Source of the DNA: Crocosphaera sp. UHCC 0190
Lineage (GTDB): Bacteria; Cyanobacteriota; Cyanobacteriia; Cyanobacteriales; Microcystaceae
Length of the DNA stretch: 63,732 nt
NCBI RefSeq assembly: GCF_034932065.1
Contig: NZ_JAYGHP010000018.1
Coordinates: 1 to 63,732 of the forward strand
Direction: 5' to 3'
Shown here: piece after piece, positions 38,299 through 46,682 of the stretch
Layout of the letters: each line of letters starts with the position of its first letter
Position numbering within the stretch: position 1 is the stretch's first letter
The notes under the pieces: generated by a model
Seen by the model: the letters and a program-made list of their open reading frames with translations, nothing else
Database searches by the model: none
What the model was told of the DNA's origin: nothing
Position numbers and translations under genes: made by a program

Positions 38299-38346
38299 GC
38301 TTATTTCTTAATTGTGGGTTACACTTAGGGTTCCCACTTTTCCCTT

Positions 38347-39216
38347 TTAAGTAACAGGGTGATCTCTTGTTTCCATTCCAGACGACTCAGAAGCAAAATT
38401 GATGACTTCCTGTAATGGGTTACGATCTTTGAATTTTTCATCATAACAAGCATTCCACCAAAGCCAACCCGTAGAATCAGCCCATACTTTATGCTTCTTC
38501 AAAATATCTAAACGAGTTAAAGCTAATCCTCCTAAGACAAAATCTGGTCTACTCCAAGTTAATAAGTCATCAAATTCTTGAATTGATAAACCAAATTTTA
38601 AGCCAGTTCTTCTTGTTTTATCTGGTTTGAGTAATCCACCTAAAGCAACATATTTATAACCCATATTTCGATATTCACTGATCAAAGATGACAGAAAACT
38701 TTTAGGTGAGTTGTAATAAGGTAAGAAAGAATCTTGAGAGGGAACTGATTTTTCTGTCCAGTTATAAAGTATCTCGCCAACTTGAACTACACCAATTAAT
38801 TGATAACTTCTAGGTTGCTTCCAATATTCCTCCAAACTTAGTCTTGCTAAATAGAGAGAAATTAAAGGTTCTCCGATAATATCAGGAGCAAAAACATAAT
38901 CAGGAGAAAAATAGTCACATCGCTTTAGATAGTCTTGAATCGTCTTTCGTAGCTTTTTTTCATTAGCTAAATGTAGCTCTCGTATCCATCGAGCATTTTT
39001 AAACTCACAATGAATTTGATAATACCAAGCTTGCTGTTTATTCTCAAAAACTCCACTATCTATCAAAAAAGGTTTATCAAAAAGCCGAATTTTGTGCAGA
39101 AGTTTATCATAACAAGAAAAAGGAGCAAGTATTCCATAACTTCCCTGAATAATCTTGAATTTTTCTAAACGTTTAGGACAATCTACAGAAAAGACAGGGA
39201 GAAAATTGTTATTCAT
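38347..39216 (-). CDS. Short TGT-like (tRNA-guanine transglycosylase fold) protein without zinc site
   Basis: 289 residues. LIDSGVFENK (~51-60) corresponds to the DSGGF motif of TGT enzymes (Asp53); APDIIGEP (Asp112), IGVVQVG (~141-147) and YVALGGLLKP (~189-198) match the VQG and GGL motifs; VWADSTGWLWW (Asp247) is placed where the nucleophile Asp occurs. The CxCxxC...H zinc site is missing. A second, compact paralogue of DpdA in the same operon is unusual; it may be a partner subunit, as in heterodimeric TGTs, or a separate base-exchange enzyme. Confidence 0.65.
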   Translation of the reverse strand: MNNNFLPVFSVDCPKRLEKFKIIQGSYGILAPFSCYDKLLHKIRLFDKPFLIDSGVFENKQQAWYYQIHCEFKNARWIRELHLANEKKLRKTIQDYLKRCDYFSPDYVFAPDIIGEPLISLYLARLSLEEYWKQPRSYQLIGVVQVGEILYNWTEKSVPSQDSFLPYYNSPKSFLSSLISEYRNMGYKYVALGGLLKPDKTRRTGLKFGLSIQEFDDLLTWSRPDFVLGGLALTRLDILKKHKVWADSTGWLWWNACYDEKFKDRNPLQEVINFASESSGMETRDHPVT

Positions 39217-39484
39217 ATTAATTTAAAATCATCCTATCAAATAGAAAAAATGCTACCAAACTAAACTTTATGTAGAGATGTTTCATGAAACATCTCTACC
39301 TATTATTTTGGGCAAACCTTTAGTGATTTTATATTGGTATATTTTCCTGATTTTTATGATTATATAGTAGTTTGAGCTAATTGGTGAGATAAAATTACGA
39401 ACATAAAGAAATAGAGAACAAAAAGCTCTCAATAAACTAATACTATTTTTCACTCCTTTTTCGAGATTAAACTTTATAAAATAA

Positions 39485-41686
39485 TCAAGCTATTTTTATT
39501 ATTTCTTCGTTACTCTTATTACTAATTTGTTTATGATTAGATTTACTTAAGTCCATTTCTTCAAGCAAAGCTTGAAAACGTTTATAAAACATATAAGTAT
39601 TATGAAAACCTCTACGACGGTTACGGTCATTTCCTCGAAAAATTAAGGTTTCAACGCCTAAACTTTGACAAATTACACAATCACAGTCTTTCCAAGGTTT
39701 ATCTTCTAACAAAGTTTGATACATTAATCTATATTTAGGTAATAATCTATCCTTTAAAAATAAATGATTATAAGTTAAAACCGTTTCTAAAGTAACATCA
39801 ATATAAGCTTGATTATCATCAAAATCTCTTAACACTTTTAAAGCTCCCTGTTCGAGAAACTGAATCATCTCCCATTTCCAGAAACTGGTGATAATTAAAA
39901 GATAAATCATAGAACTGGTTAGATAATTTTTCAAATCAAACTTAATTAATTCTTTAATCTTCTTATTCTTATGATTAGCTTGAGGAATTCTAATAGCTGC
40001 ATAAATATTATGATTAACCCCATGATAATTAGCTTCTGGATCTAACCAAGCTTTTCTTAAAGGACTAGCAGAATCAAAGCTAGTGACACCCAAATGTCGA
40101 AAAATAGGAACTGCATTGAGTCTTCCTACCCCAAATAAATGTAGTCTTATATCTGGTTGCAAATAAGGATAAATCGCCAGTAAAATCTCAATTATTTTCT
40201 CTACTTTTTCCCTCGCTAATCCTCCCAATGCTAAATAAGTATAGCCCATTTTTATATAAGCTTTCACTGCTTCCGCATAAGTCTGAGGATTCCAACCTTG
40301 AATGGCTCCCACTGGTATAAATTGACACCCATATTCTGAATGCTTTGTCAAGAACTCTTCAGCATTTTTAATAGTTAAATTATAGCGTTTTTCTCTAATT
40401 CCAGGTTCAGCAAATTTCCCCACCACTAAATGGTCAATACTAACCCCATAATTAAAACCACAGGATTGATAATAGTCTAAAATTTCCTCAGTCGTATAAG
40501 GAGGAACTTCTTTTTGAATATATCCAAATGCCCCACAATCTCCCATAATTTTCCCAGAGTAACGAATATAATCATGAATTCCTTTATCAAGTATTTCTTG
40601 TTGCTTTTTCTGACTTTTATCAAAAACGACTTTAGACACTAAAATCCCATCATAATTAGGAGATTCAAACAGTTGATGAGCATAAATATCATCTTTATGA
40701 GGAACTCTATTAGACGTAAATTTATCTTGAATAAAATCAAAAGTTGGGTCAACATAATCGTCCCATTCTGGAATAAAATACTTCATTCCATGATGATAAT
40801 TAGGAGCAGGAGAAATTAAAGGTAGAGGAATGACCTCAGATATCTCCGAGCGTTGTGTTTTTAGCTTATTCTTACTATCAATAAGCGGATAATCTCCGAG
40901 GGTTCCTCGGAGATTATCCGCACCAAGCAAGGGTAAAGTTAATTGCACTGAACAACTTTTTTCTTGTTCAAATAACCTATCAATTACTTCTTTAAAAAAT
41001 TCAGGATTTTTGAAAAGTTTAGAAATTAATTGACCATCTCGATGCACCAGTTGGGCAAATTGTTTAAACAAAAACCCCTTTAAACCAACTAATCCGTAAC
41101 CATAATATTTGGCTTCTGCATTAGACAAAGGAAAAACAAAAGTCTTACCTAAATTGACTTTAATATAAGCACTACTTCCCCAACTGGCTAAAAATATAAA
41201 AGTCTGGTTAGAGTTAGTTTTGACAGGTAAATTAAGAGCGCGTAAATAATTTTCGCCTAACAAGATAAAAATCAAATTATAATCAGAAATTAGCTGCTCA
41301 AAAGCGTCATGAATGCCTAAGAAATGCGCCCATTCATCTACTTCTTGTCCCTTCATTGTGTTAAAAGTAACTTCATAAGGGACAATCATTTTATGCTCAT
41401 TAATTAAGCCATATCCTGCCGAAATAATCGCCACATCTACGGTAAGAACTCTCTCATTACCATTTATCCCTCCTGCTTGACGCAACAAATTTACCCCTTC
41501 CATTAAGCGCAAATGTTGCACTCCTGTATACATTTCCCCTGCACTGCAAGCAAATTCATTTAACTGCTTTGAACGAGACATTAATAAACTAGAATCCTTA
41601 AAATCTGAGAGGGTTAGCTGATTTCCCTGCTTAAACCGCTTTTCTCCTGTACAGTTTGTCACCACTAAAATTCGCGGTATTGACAT
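39485..41686 (-). CDS. dpdA: DpdA: DNA 7-deazaguanine transglycosylase with extra N-terminal domain
   Basis: 733 residues. TGT-like barrel at ~310-560: MGDCGAFGYIQ (Asp383, general base position), VSIDH (Asp418), GAIQG (460-464), YLALGGLA (484-491), and SFDSASPLRKAW with Asp538 at the nucleophile position. The zinc motif CDCVIC (668-673) with His695 is retained. By family knowledge DpdA swaps guanine in DNA for preQ0. The N-terminal ~200 residues (LVVTNCTGEK, EMYTGVQHLRLM, VAIISAGYGLI, PYEVTF, LLGENYLRAL) resemble YaaA/DUF6884-type domains and are not part of simple DpdA. Residues ~255-268 are encoded by a perfect palindrome. First gene of the minus-strand dpdA-E-F-G-H-I set. Confidence 0.75.
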   Translation of the reverse strand: MSIPRILVVTNCTGEKRFKQGNQLTLSDFKDSSLLMSRSKQLNEFACSAGEMYTGVQHLRLMEGVNLLRQAGGINGNERVLTVDVAIISAGYGLINEHKMIVPYEVTFNTMKGQEVDEWAHFLGIHDAFEQLISDYNLIFILLGENYLRALNLPVKTNSNQTFIFLASWGSSAYIKVNLGKTFVFPLSNAEAKYYGYGLVGLKGFLFKQFAQLVHRDGQLISKLFKNPEFFKEVIDRLFEQEKSCSVQLTLPLLGADNLRGTLGDYPLIDSKNKLKTQRSEISEVIPLPLISPAPNYHHGMKYFIPEWDDYVDPTFDFIQDKFTSNRVPHKDDIYAHQLFESPNYDGILVSKVVFDKSQKKQQEILDKGIHDYIRYSGKIMGDCGAFGYIQKEVPPYTTEEILDYYQSCGFNYGVSIDHLVVGKFAEPGIREKRYNLTIKNAEEFLTKHSEYGCQFIPVGAIQGWNPQTYAEAVKAYIKMGYTYLALGGLAREKVEKIIEILLAIYPYLQPDIRLHLFGVGRLNAVPIFRHLGVTSFDSASPLRKAWLDPEANYHGVNHNIYAAIRIPQANHKNKKIKELIKFDLKNYLTSSMIYLLIITSFWKWEMIQFLEQGALKVLRDFDDNQAYIDVTLETVLTYNHLFLKDRLLPKYRLMYQTLLEDKPWKDCDCVICQSLGVETLIFRGNDRNRRRGFHNTYMFYKRFQALLEEMDLSKSNHKQISNKSNEEIIKIA
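40886..40922. repeat. Perfect 17-bp inverted repeat inside dpdA
   Basis: gcggataatctccgagg at 40886-40902 and its exact reverse complement at 40906-40922, separated by gtt. In frame, encoding the linker ADNLRGTLGDYP between the N-terminal domain and the TGT barrel. Looks like a small palindromic element tolerated in a linker. Confidence 0.85.
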
Positions 41687-41892
41687 AAATCTTGACTCTC
41701 AACTAAAAAATTACACTTATGGTTAATTGACAAGGACATCGAGGATGAAGAAACTTTGTCCGACAATGCTCTTTTTGTAACTTTTGGGCAGGGCGCAGCG
41801 CGTGTGCGAGAGCATCGCTGGTTTCCAAAACCCTAACTCTTTTTTATTCAGTCGTTGCCAACTAAAAAAAAATAGGTCACATCAATCATTAT

Positions 41893-41941
41893 CGCAGGGC
41901 AATCGCATTTAATTTTTGTTAAGATCTATTGACAAATCAAG
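41893..41941. repeat. Dispersed repeat, inverted copy of 10628-10684
   Basis: Contains cagggcaatcgcatttaatt, the reverse complement of a segment near the tyrosine recombinase gene. Part of a scar-like region (41687-42249) without an intact gene. Confidence 0.5.
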
Positions 41942-41970
41942 TCTGATGTAAATTTTGAGCGAACAAGTCA

Positions 41971-42020
41971 GCGATCGCTTCGGAGATTCGAGATTTGGCG
42001 AATCGTTACCAGGACATCAT
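41971..42020 (+). pseudogene. 50-bp fragment of parA
   Basis: Identical over 50 bp to 6774-6823 inside parA, starting at the GCGATCGC octamer and ending at ACATCAT. Too short to encode anything. It shows that a partition region was once copied or excised here. Confidence 0.85.
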
Positions 42021-42119
42021 GGCGTTTGAGTAGCAACCGTGCGAAAAATGCCGTTAACCCCAAAACGCTTTCAGGGTAAGCCTTTCAAAACTAAACTTTT
42101 CTTTATACTTACTCCTGAA

Positions 42120-42224
42120 ATCACTGTACCAGTTAAACTAAGGCCTATTTGGTACAGTAAATTAGTACGGTAAATCAAGGGTTTCAGCCTTGTTATTTCA
42201 GAAAGGTTCAACTGGTACAGTGAT
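42120..42224. repeat. Short element bounded by 15-bp inverted repeats
   Basis: atcactgtaccagtt at 42120-42134 and its exact reverse complement at 42210-42224; an internal ggtacagta repeat lies between. About 105 bp, MITE-like size. A weak 60-codon minus frame across it is probably meaningless. Confidence 0.55.
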
Positions 42225-42249
42225 AGCCGATCCCTTAACGGCACTTTTG

Positions 42250-42675
42250 TCACAGATACTCCTCAAACGCCCCATAGAATTCCACCGCCCGAAATTCATT
42301 AAAAGTGTAGTACCAGGCCGCAGCCTCACAAGTTGGTTTCAGCAAATGCCAATGGAGTAACCACAATGAAGCCGGATTTTCTAGAAATGGATCATAACCC
42401 TCATCAGTGAGAAGTTGTTGCCCAAAGTTTGATGGTTGATCATTTTCTAGGACTTTAAAGGCATTACACCAGTAACGAATCGCTTTGACCATGTTTTTTC
42501 CTACTCCTAAACGCACAGGAGCATAATCATCGGTAAAAATTCCTGGGTATTGAGTAGCGAGGTCAAAACCTTTTTTCAGCCATCCATAGCGTGGGTGAAA
42601 CGTTTCATGACGTGCAAAAACGGGATTAACATTAGGAAGAGACGTTTCAATCAGATTCAGTTGAGTTGTGGTCAT
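42250..42675 (-). pseudogene. Truncated DUF4007 family protein
   Basis: 141 residues from the ATG at 42675 (GGAGA 5-8 bp upstream; the frame is open further upstream without a better start). FARHETFHPRYGWLKKGF, APVRLGVGKNMVKAIRYW and ASLWLLHWHLL are the conserved opening of DUF4007 proteins, which are usually about 300 residues and often occur beside phosphorothioation-type (Dnd/Ssp) systems. The frame stops after GAFEEYL, so about half is missing. No partner genes of such a system are present. Confidence 0.65.
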
Positions 42676-42965
42676 TGATTCTCCAATTAGAAATATCTGT
42701 AGGTAGAAGAATGCCAAACGATTTGGCATTTCATGACAAAGCGGCTTCACTTTTGAAAATGGCGATCGCACATTCTAAAAAAGAAAAATTTCAGAATCAG
42801 CTACCCACTAACACCTCGACTACGCTCAGGCCTAACCAGTTAGAACCCATTTCATTAAACATAGCCAACGAAAAGTTCAACAAACCTAATAAAACATTAA
42901 ACGAAATCGATGAAACATTAAATGAAACTGATGAAACACTCTTAGAAACATCTGATCCTTTAATT

Positions 42966-43013
42966 CAAGACCGAGCAAGCTAACGAAATCATCAGAGAAT
43001 TTTGCCAAAGATA
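42966..43013 (+). pseudogene. 3' fragment of the RHH gene found intact at 60450-61271
   Basis: Encodes the same tail (DEIIREFCQR-like, then TAA) as the end of the 273-residue protein. Marks the left border of the duplicated segment. Confidence 0.7.
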
Positions 43014-43028
43014 AATAGAACCTCGATA

Positions 43029-43295
43029 TCAACTAAAAAAACCATCATCATCGTCGGTTAGTTGCATTGACTCTATCATTTTCTCAACTAATTCCTCGTT
43101 TAATTTCTTGAGGGTAGTCTTTGTTTGTTTGGCATAATTAAGCATAACCTGAATTTCTTCTGGGCATTTCCGTGCATTTTGAGAAGAAATATGTTTTCCT
43201 TCTGAGGTACGGGGGCCGGTACTATGATTCCAAGGTTTCCACTGTTTGATTAACTGGCTTTGGCGTTTTCTTGCTGATTTTGTCCATCGAGGCAT
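43029..43295 (-). CDS. Small basic protein of the duplicated gene pair, copy 1
   Basis: 88 residues. RWTKSARKRQSQLIKQWKPW, then NHSTGPRTSEGK and SSQNARK, is a pattern seen in many short cyanobacterial and other bacterial proteins of unknown function. Its start overlaps the end of the 209-residue gene by 74 bp. Second copy at 61355-61624 differs at several residues near the C-terminus. Confidence 0.6.
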   Translation of the reverse strand: MPRWTKSARKRQSQLIKQWKPWNHSTGPRTSEGKHISSQNARKCPEEIQVMLNYAKQTKTTLKKLNEELVEKMIESMQLTDDDDGFFS

Positions 43296-43851
43296 TTTTC
43301 GCTTCTCCTAACGATTGAGATGAGGGGATCTTGCCGTCCGTCACCAGTTGGTTTAATTGCTGATTGACATATTTTTTGATGAACGTGGTTTGACGGGGTT
43401 TTTTAAGATCGGTTAAAGTTCTAGCCGCTTTCGTTGACTGGTTTTGCAGTTTGATGACTAACTGGCTTAACTTCTCCACCTGATCTGAGGTACTTTCTTG
43501 TACTAAGAACCCATCTTGAATTAAGGCGTTCAATTTGATGGAATAGTCCATAAACATAACATTGAGAACATTTAACTGACTTGTCAATATTTCCTCAACA
43601 CTGGATAAGTCACCGTTATTAATCGCCTCAAGTTGTTCATCTAATTGTTGTTTGAGGGATTGTGCTAGGGAAATCCGGTCTTCACTGTCAAATACTTGAG
43701 ATATGGCTATAGATGCCATTTTTGAAGGGGTTAAGCCCTGGCCATCGGTCTTCATTCGACAAGATTTAGCCTTGTCAATAAATTGTTTTTCTTGCCGTTG
43801 CCGTTCTTTTTTTTCGAGTGTATCCCTTAATAGATCTAGTCTTGATGCCAT
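43222..43851 (-). CDS. Hypothetical helical protein of the duplicated gene pair, copy 1
   Basis: 209 residues, mostly helical (RISLAQSLKQQLDEQLEAIN; DQVEKLSQLVIKLQNQST; KKYVNQQLNQLVTDGKIP). Apart from the first ~27 residues it is nearly identical to the copy at 61551-62180. No catalytic motif. The general layout resembles plasmid-encoded proteins of unknown function. Confidence 0.65.
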   Translation of the reverse strand: MASRLDLLRDTLEKKERQRQEKQFIDKAKSCRMKTDGQGLTPSKMASIAISQVFDSEDRISLAQSLKQQLDEQLEAINNGDLSSVEEILTSQLNVLNVMFMDYSIKLNALIQDGFLVQESTSDQVEKLSQLVIKLQNQSTKAARTLTDLKKPRQTTFIKKYVNQQLNQLVTDGKIPSSQSLGEAKNASMDKISKKTPKPVNQTVETLES

Positions 43852-44062
43852 TTGTATAGTTCGTTTGAGGATTTTTTTTTCTGACTAACTAAATTTTAGT
43901 TTTTTTTTGAGACATCTAGATAAAAGGCAAATGTAAAGTGACTTTACTTTTTCAGTTTTGTTAAGAGGTCTGATGAAGAGGGCTGTCTCGCGGAGCGCGA
44001 GTGCGAAAGCATCGCCGTTGTCTCAGAGATGGTCAGTTCAAAACTTCTGAAAAACAGAAACA

Positions 44063-45859
44063 CTACCCCGAAGAAAAATTATCCTCACTGCTTTTCTTCG
44101 GAAATGGTACTAAATTGCTGCCTCGATGATCACAGGTTTGACGCTTGGGCAGACTTTCTTGACCGAAATCCCCCCTATGCTCGTCAAAGCCTTGTGTACT
44201 CAAGATCTCAGGGTCAAGTAGTACATCTTCTCTCTTATTTTCCCCCACTTCACAGCCCTCTAAGCCTTGTAGAATAAGGAATATAGCCATTTCTCTTTGC
44301 GAATCGGTCGCCGGGGATAGTACACCCTCCTCCTCCTCCCCTTTTAAGCTTTCAATCAATTCTGTAGAAGAGGAATTTAATTTTTTTTCTTCGGAGTTGA
44401 TAGGAGGATAAGGAACCACTCTTAATAGGGGGGTGTGATCAAGAATTTTGTTATCCTCTGAAACCCTCTCTATAAGTGGCTTGTAGTGCATAGGATGCCA
44501 TAGGGGTAGATACTCAGGTTTAGCTAGGGTACGTTCCGAGCAATGGCACAGCATTGAAATTAATTTTCTTCTCTCACCAACTTTCTTTGGGAGGCGGTCG
44601 CCAATAATCAAATCTTCCATGCACTCAATTATTCTGATCATGCACTCCCGTCTCCTTTCTTCGTTGGTTAGCCCTTTATTTTGTCCCTGAGACGTTTTAT
44701 CACCTTTACCCCCCATTCTCTCAGGCCAACCACAATAAGGCGTGTAGTAGCCATTTCTCTCAGTGTAATAGCATCGGTCGTGTACTCGTTTTTTGATATC
44801 TCTTTGATGCCTACAAAATTGGCTGTAACCAGGGGCGGCGATCGCAGTGGTCAGAACGTAATCTTCTAGTTCTTGACCTGACAAACCTTTGAAGACTATC
44901 CCGTAAGTAACAAGTTCTTTAAGTAAGTCGTTTGTTTGGCTACACCCAGTCCACCCCGTTGATATGATTTTCTCCAAGTTGGACTGCCAAGCTGCTGCAA
45001 CTTCAGATAAGCCTCCCCTAGTCCTTCTTTTCAACGGGACAACCTTATTAAGCTGCTTGAACCTTTCTTTAGCCGTTTCTAAGGCTTCCTCTAAGATTTC
45101 AAGATCAACACTTTCAGCACAATCATCAGCTAAATTGAGGAAGTGACCAAGATCTTCACTGTATGGCGCAAAATCTTGATCAAGGATAAAACTGCCTGAA
45201 TCGGGCTGTAATGGTAGCCTATGCCCTTTATAAGAAGTAAAGCGGTCTTTTTGCCAAGATTTCTGATTAGGGAATATCTCTAATATCCCATCTTTGATCT
45301 TAAGTCCAGCTTCTATCAAGGCAATACTTACAGCCGTCGCTAACTGGAAACTTTTGACTTTCTCAGGAAGAAAGTAATAGAGATGATAGCCTTCACTCCA
45401 AGAGGATTGAACCAAAATCGTGTTATTAATCCCGATTTCCTCCAAAGCGTGCTTAATTCTCTTTATCCCTTCCTCAGAACTGTAAGGACTCTCTCTATCA
45501 ACGTCTATCAAGCCGTAATTGGTTTCCGAGCCAAATCTTAAGCCTATTACTTGTTTGGGCGATCTCGCTCCGCGAGTGCTGCCGCACCGCCACAGCTTAA
45601 AAATCTCTCTGGGATTAGATAGTGGGAATTTTGAAGTCAGCCAAGGGTTATCACCTTTTTTGTAGATTGACTCAAAAGGGTGGTTAAACCAATGCAGGAA
45701 TCTCTCTTCTAAGGGGGCATTTCTTCCTATCCCTGATTGTGTAACGTTCCTGTTGCCATTAAAAGCAGGGGGATATGGGGAAGTGGCTTGATGATTTAGG
45801 GAATCTAGGCTAGAATTGGAGTAATGCCCTCGGAAAGCATTGGAATTTGAATGATTCAC
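44063..45859 (-). CDS. Plasmid replication protein with archaeo-eukaryotic primase-like domain
   Basis: 598 residues. YGLIDVDRESPY (~113-124) supplies the acidic D-x-D, SWSEGYHLYYFLPE (~150-163) the His, and GILEIFPNQ plus YKGHRLPLQPDSGSFIL the following strands of an AEP primase fold. The remainder contains a helical region and a low-complexity tail. Such proteins initiate or prime replication of cyanobacterial plasmids. Residues ~86-100 (RCGSTRGARSPKQ) derive from a dispersed palindromic repeat inserted in frame. Confidence 0.65.
   Translation of the reverse strand: MNHSNSNAFRGHYSNSSLDSLNHQATSPYPPAFNGNRNVTQSGIGRNAPLEERFLHWFNHPFESIYKKGDNPWLTSKFPLSNPREIFKLWRCGSTRGARSPKQVIGLRFGSETNYGLIDVDRESPYSSEEGIKRIKHALEEIGINNTILVQSSWSEGYHLYYFLPEKVKSFQLATAVSIALIEAGLKIKDGILEIFPNQKSWQKDRFTSYKGHRLPLQPDSGSFILDQDFAPYSEDLGHFLNLADDCAESVDLEILEEALETAKERFKQLNKVVPLKRRTRGGLSEVAAAWQSNLEKIISTGWTGCSQTNDLLKELVTYGIVFKGLSGQELEDYVLTTAIAAPGYSQFCRHQRDIKKRVHDRCYYTERNGYYTPYCGWPERMGGKGDKTSQGQNKGLTNEERRRECMIRIIECMEDLIIGDRLPKKVGERRKLISMLCHCSERTLAKPEYLPLWHPMHYKPLIERVSEDNKILDHTPLLRVVPYPPINSEEKKLNSSSTELIESLKGEEEEGVLSPATDSQREMAIFLILQGLEGCEVGENKREDVLLDPEILSTQGFDEHRGDFGQESLPKRQTCDHRGSNLVPFPKKSSEDNFSSG
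45562..45596. repeat. Dispersed palindromic repeat inserted in frame in the primase gene
   Basis: gcgatctcgctccgcgagtg followed by ctgccgcaccgcc; same family as 1068-1106. It encodes part of RCGSTRGARSPKQ on the minus strand. Confidence 0.65.
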
Positions 45860-46217
45860 GGTTTTAACCTTCTCTTTAGGAGGTTTTTGCCGTTTTATGA
45901 GAGATTTTTTATCTAGAGCTTTAAGATATTGCTAACTCTTGTTAACTCTTGCTAACTGTCGAGCAAGTCGGTTACACTTCAGATAATAAAATATATGTGT
46001 TTTGACGTTTTTCGTCTTTCGGCAAGTGAAGTGTAATTGGTATTGAGACAGTCTGGAATGAATAAACATTCCTGCGTCTTTAGCCCTAGATAAAAAACTT
46101 TGCTCCAAAAGGCAAAAACGTTTTTTATTTTTCTATAGATTAATTTAGCATAATTTTGATGAGATGCGATCGCGGGTAGAAATATTTAAGTCCTAAAACT
46201 TGAAGATTGTGAAGCAG

Positions 46218-46239
46218 TTATCCACTAGATTTGTGGACA
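46218..46239. other. Pair of DnaA-box-like sites
   Basis: TTATCCAC and an inverted TGTGGACA separated by 6 bp, close to the DnaA consensus TTATCCACA. Located upstream of the AEP primase gene in the 820-bp gene-free region 45860-46682, which is AT-rich and otherwise holds short gctaactcttg repeats (45930-45958). Candidate origin; only one pair of boxes is evident. Confidence 0.3.
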
Positions 46240-46682
46240 CAAGTAGCAGTATGTAAATCTTTCGTCAACAAATTTCCTAGATCGTCCTTTTACTTTTATA
46301 ATAAGTATTTTTGTTTTTTTACTATTAGTTTAATAATACTCAAATTCTCTAAGAACCCCTACTATCAGGATTTTTGAAGCCTATAATCAGCCAAGTAATT
46401 AATTTTAATCCTTATCTTTTTATGGTTAAAATGCTATCAAACTCTAGCCGTTACGGGTATGAATAGACAAAACTATCACATCGTCTTTGATAGACAATAA
46501 TCAATCTACATATAGATTTTATTCAATGCTTAACCCCAAATTAGACCAACGAGACTCAAAAAAACTTCTAAGGTTTTTTTTCAATACTTATTATAGATAT
46601 AAGTCAATGATTAGGGAGGATTGGGGTGTTACTTAGACAATCAAACTGGGCAACCTAATCTTAGAATATCTAACCGCTAAGA

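Noticed and set aside
39485-41686. Ordinary tRNA-guanine transglycosylase of the queuosine pathway
   Set aside because: Much longer than bacterial Tgt, with an extra N-terminal domain and neighbours of the DNA-restriction type.
42071-42253. Minus-strand 60-codon frame
   Set aside because: It covers a 105-bp inverted-repeat element and shows no protein-like conservation.
42666-42983. Plus-strand 105-codon frame
   Set aside because: It overlaps the DUF4007 start antisense, has low-complexity LNETDETL repeats and crosses the border of the duplicated segment. Probably a chance frame.
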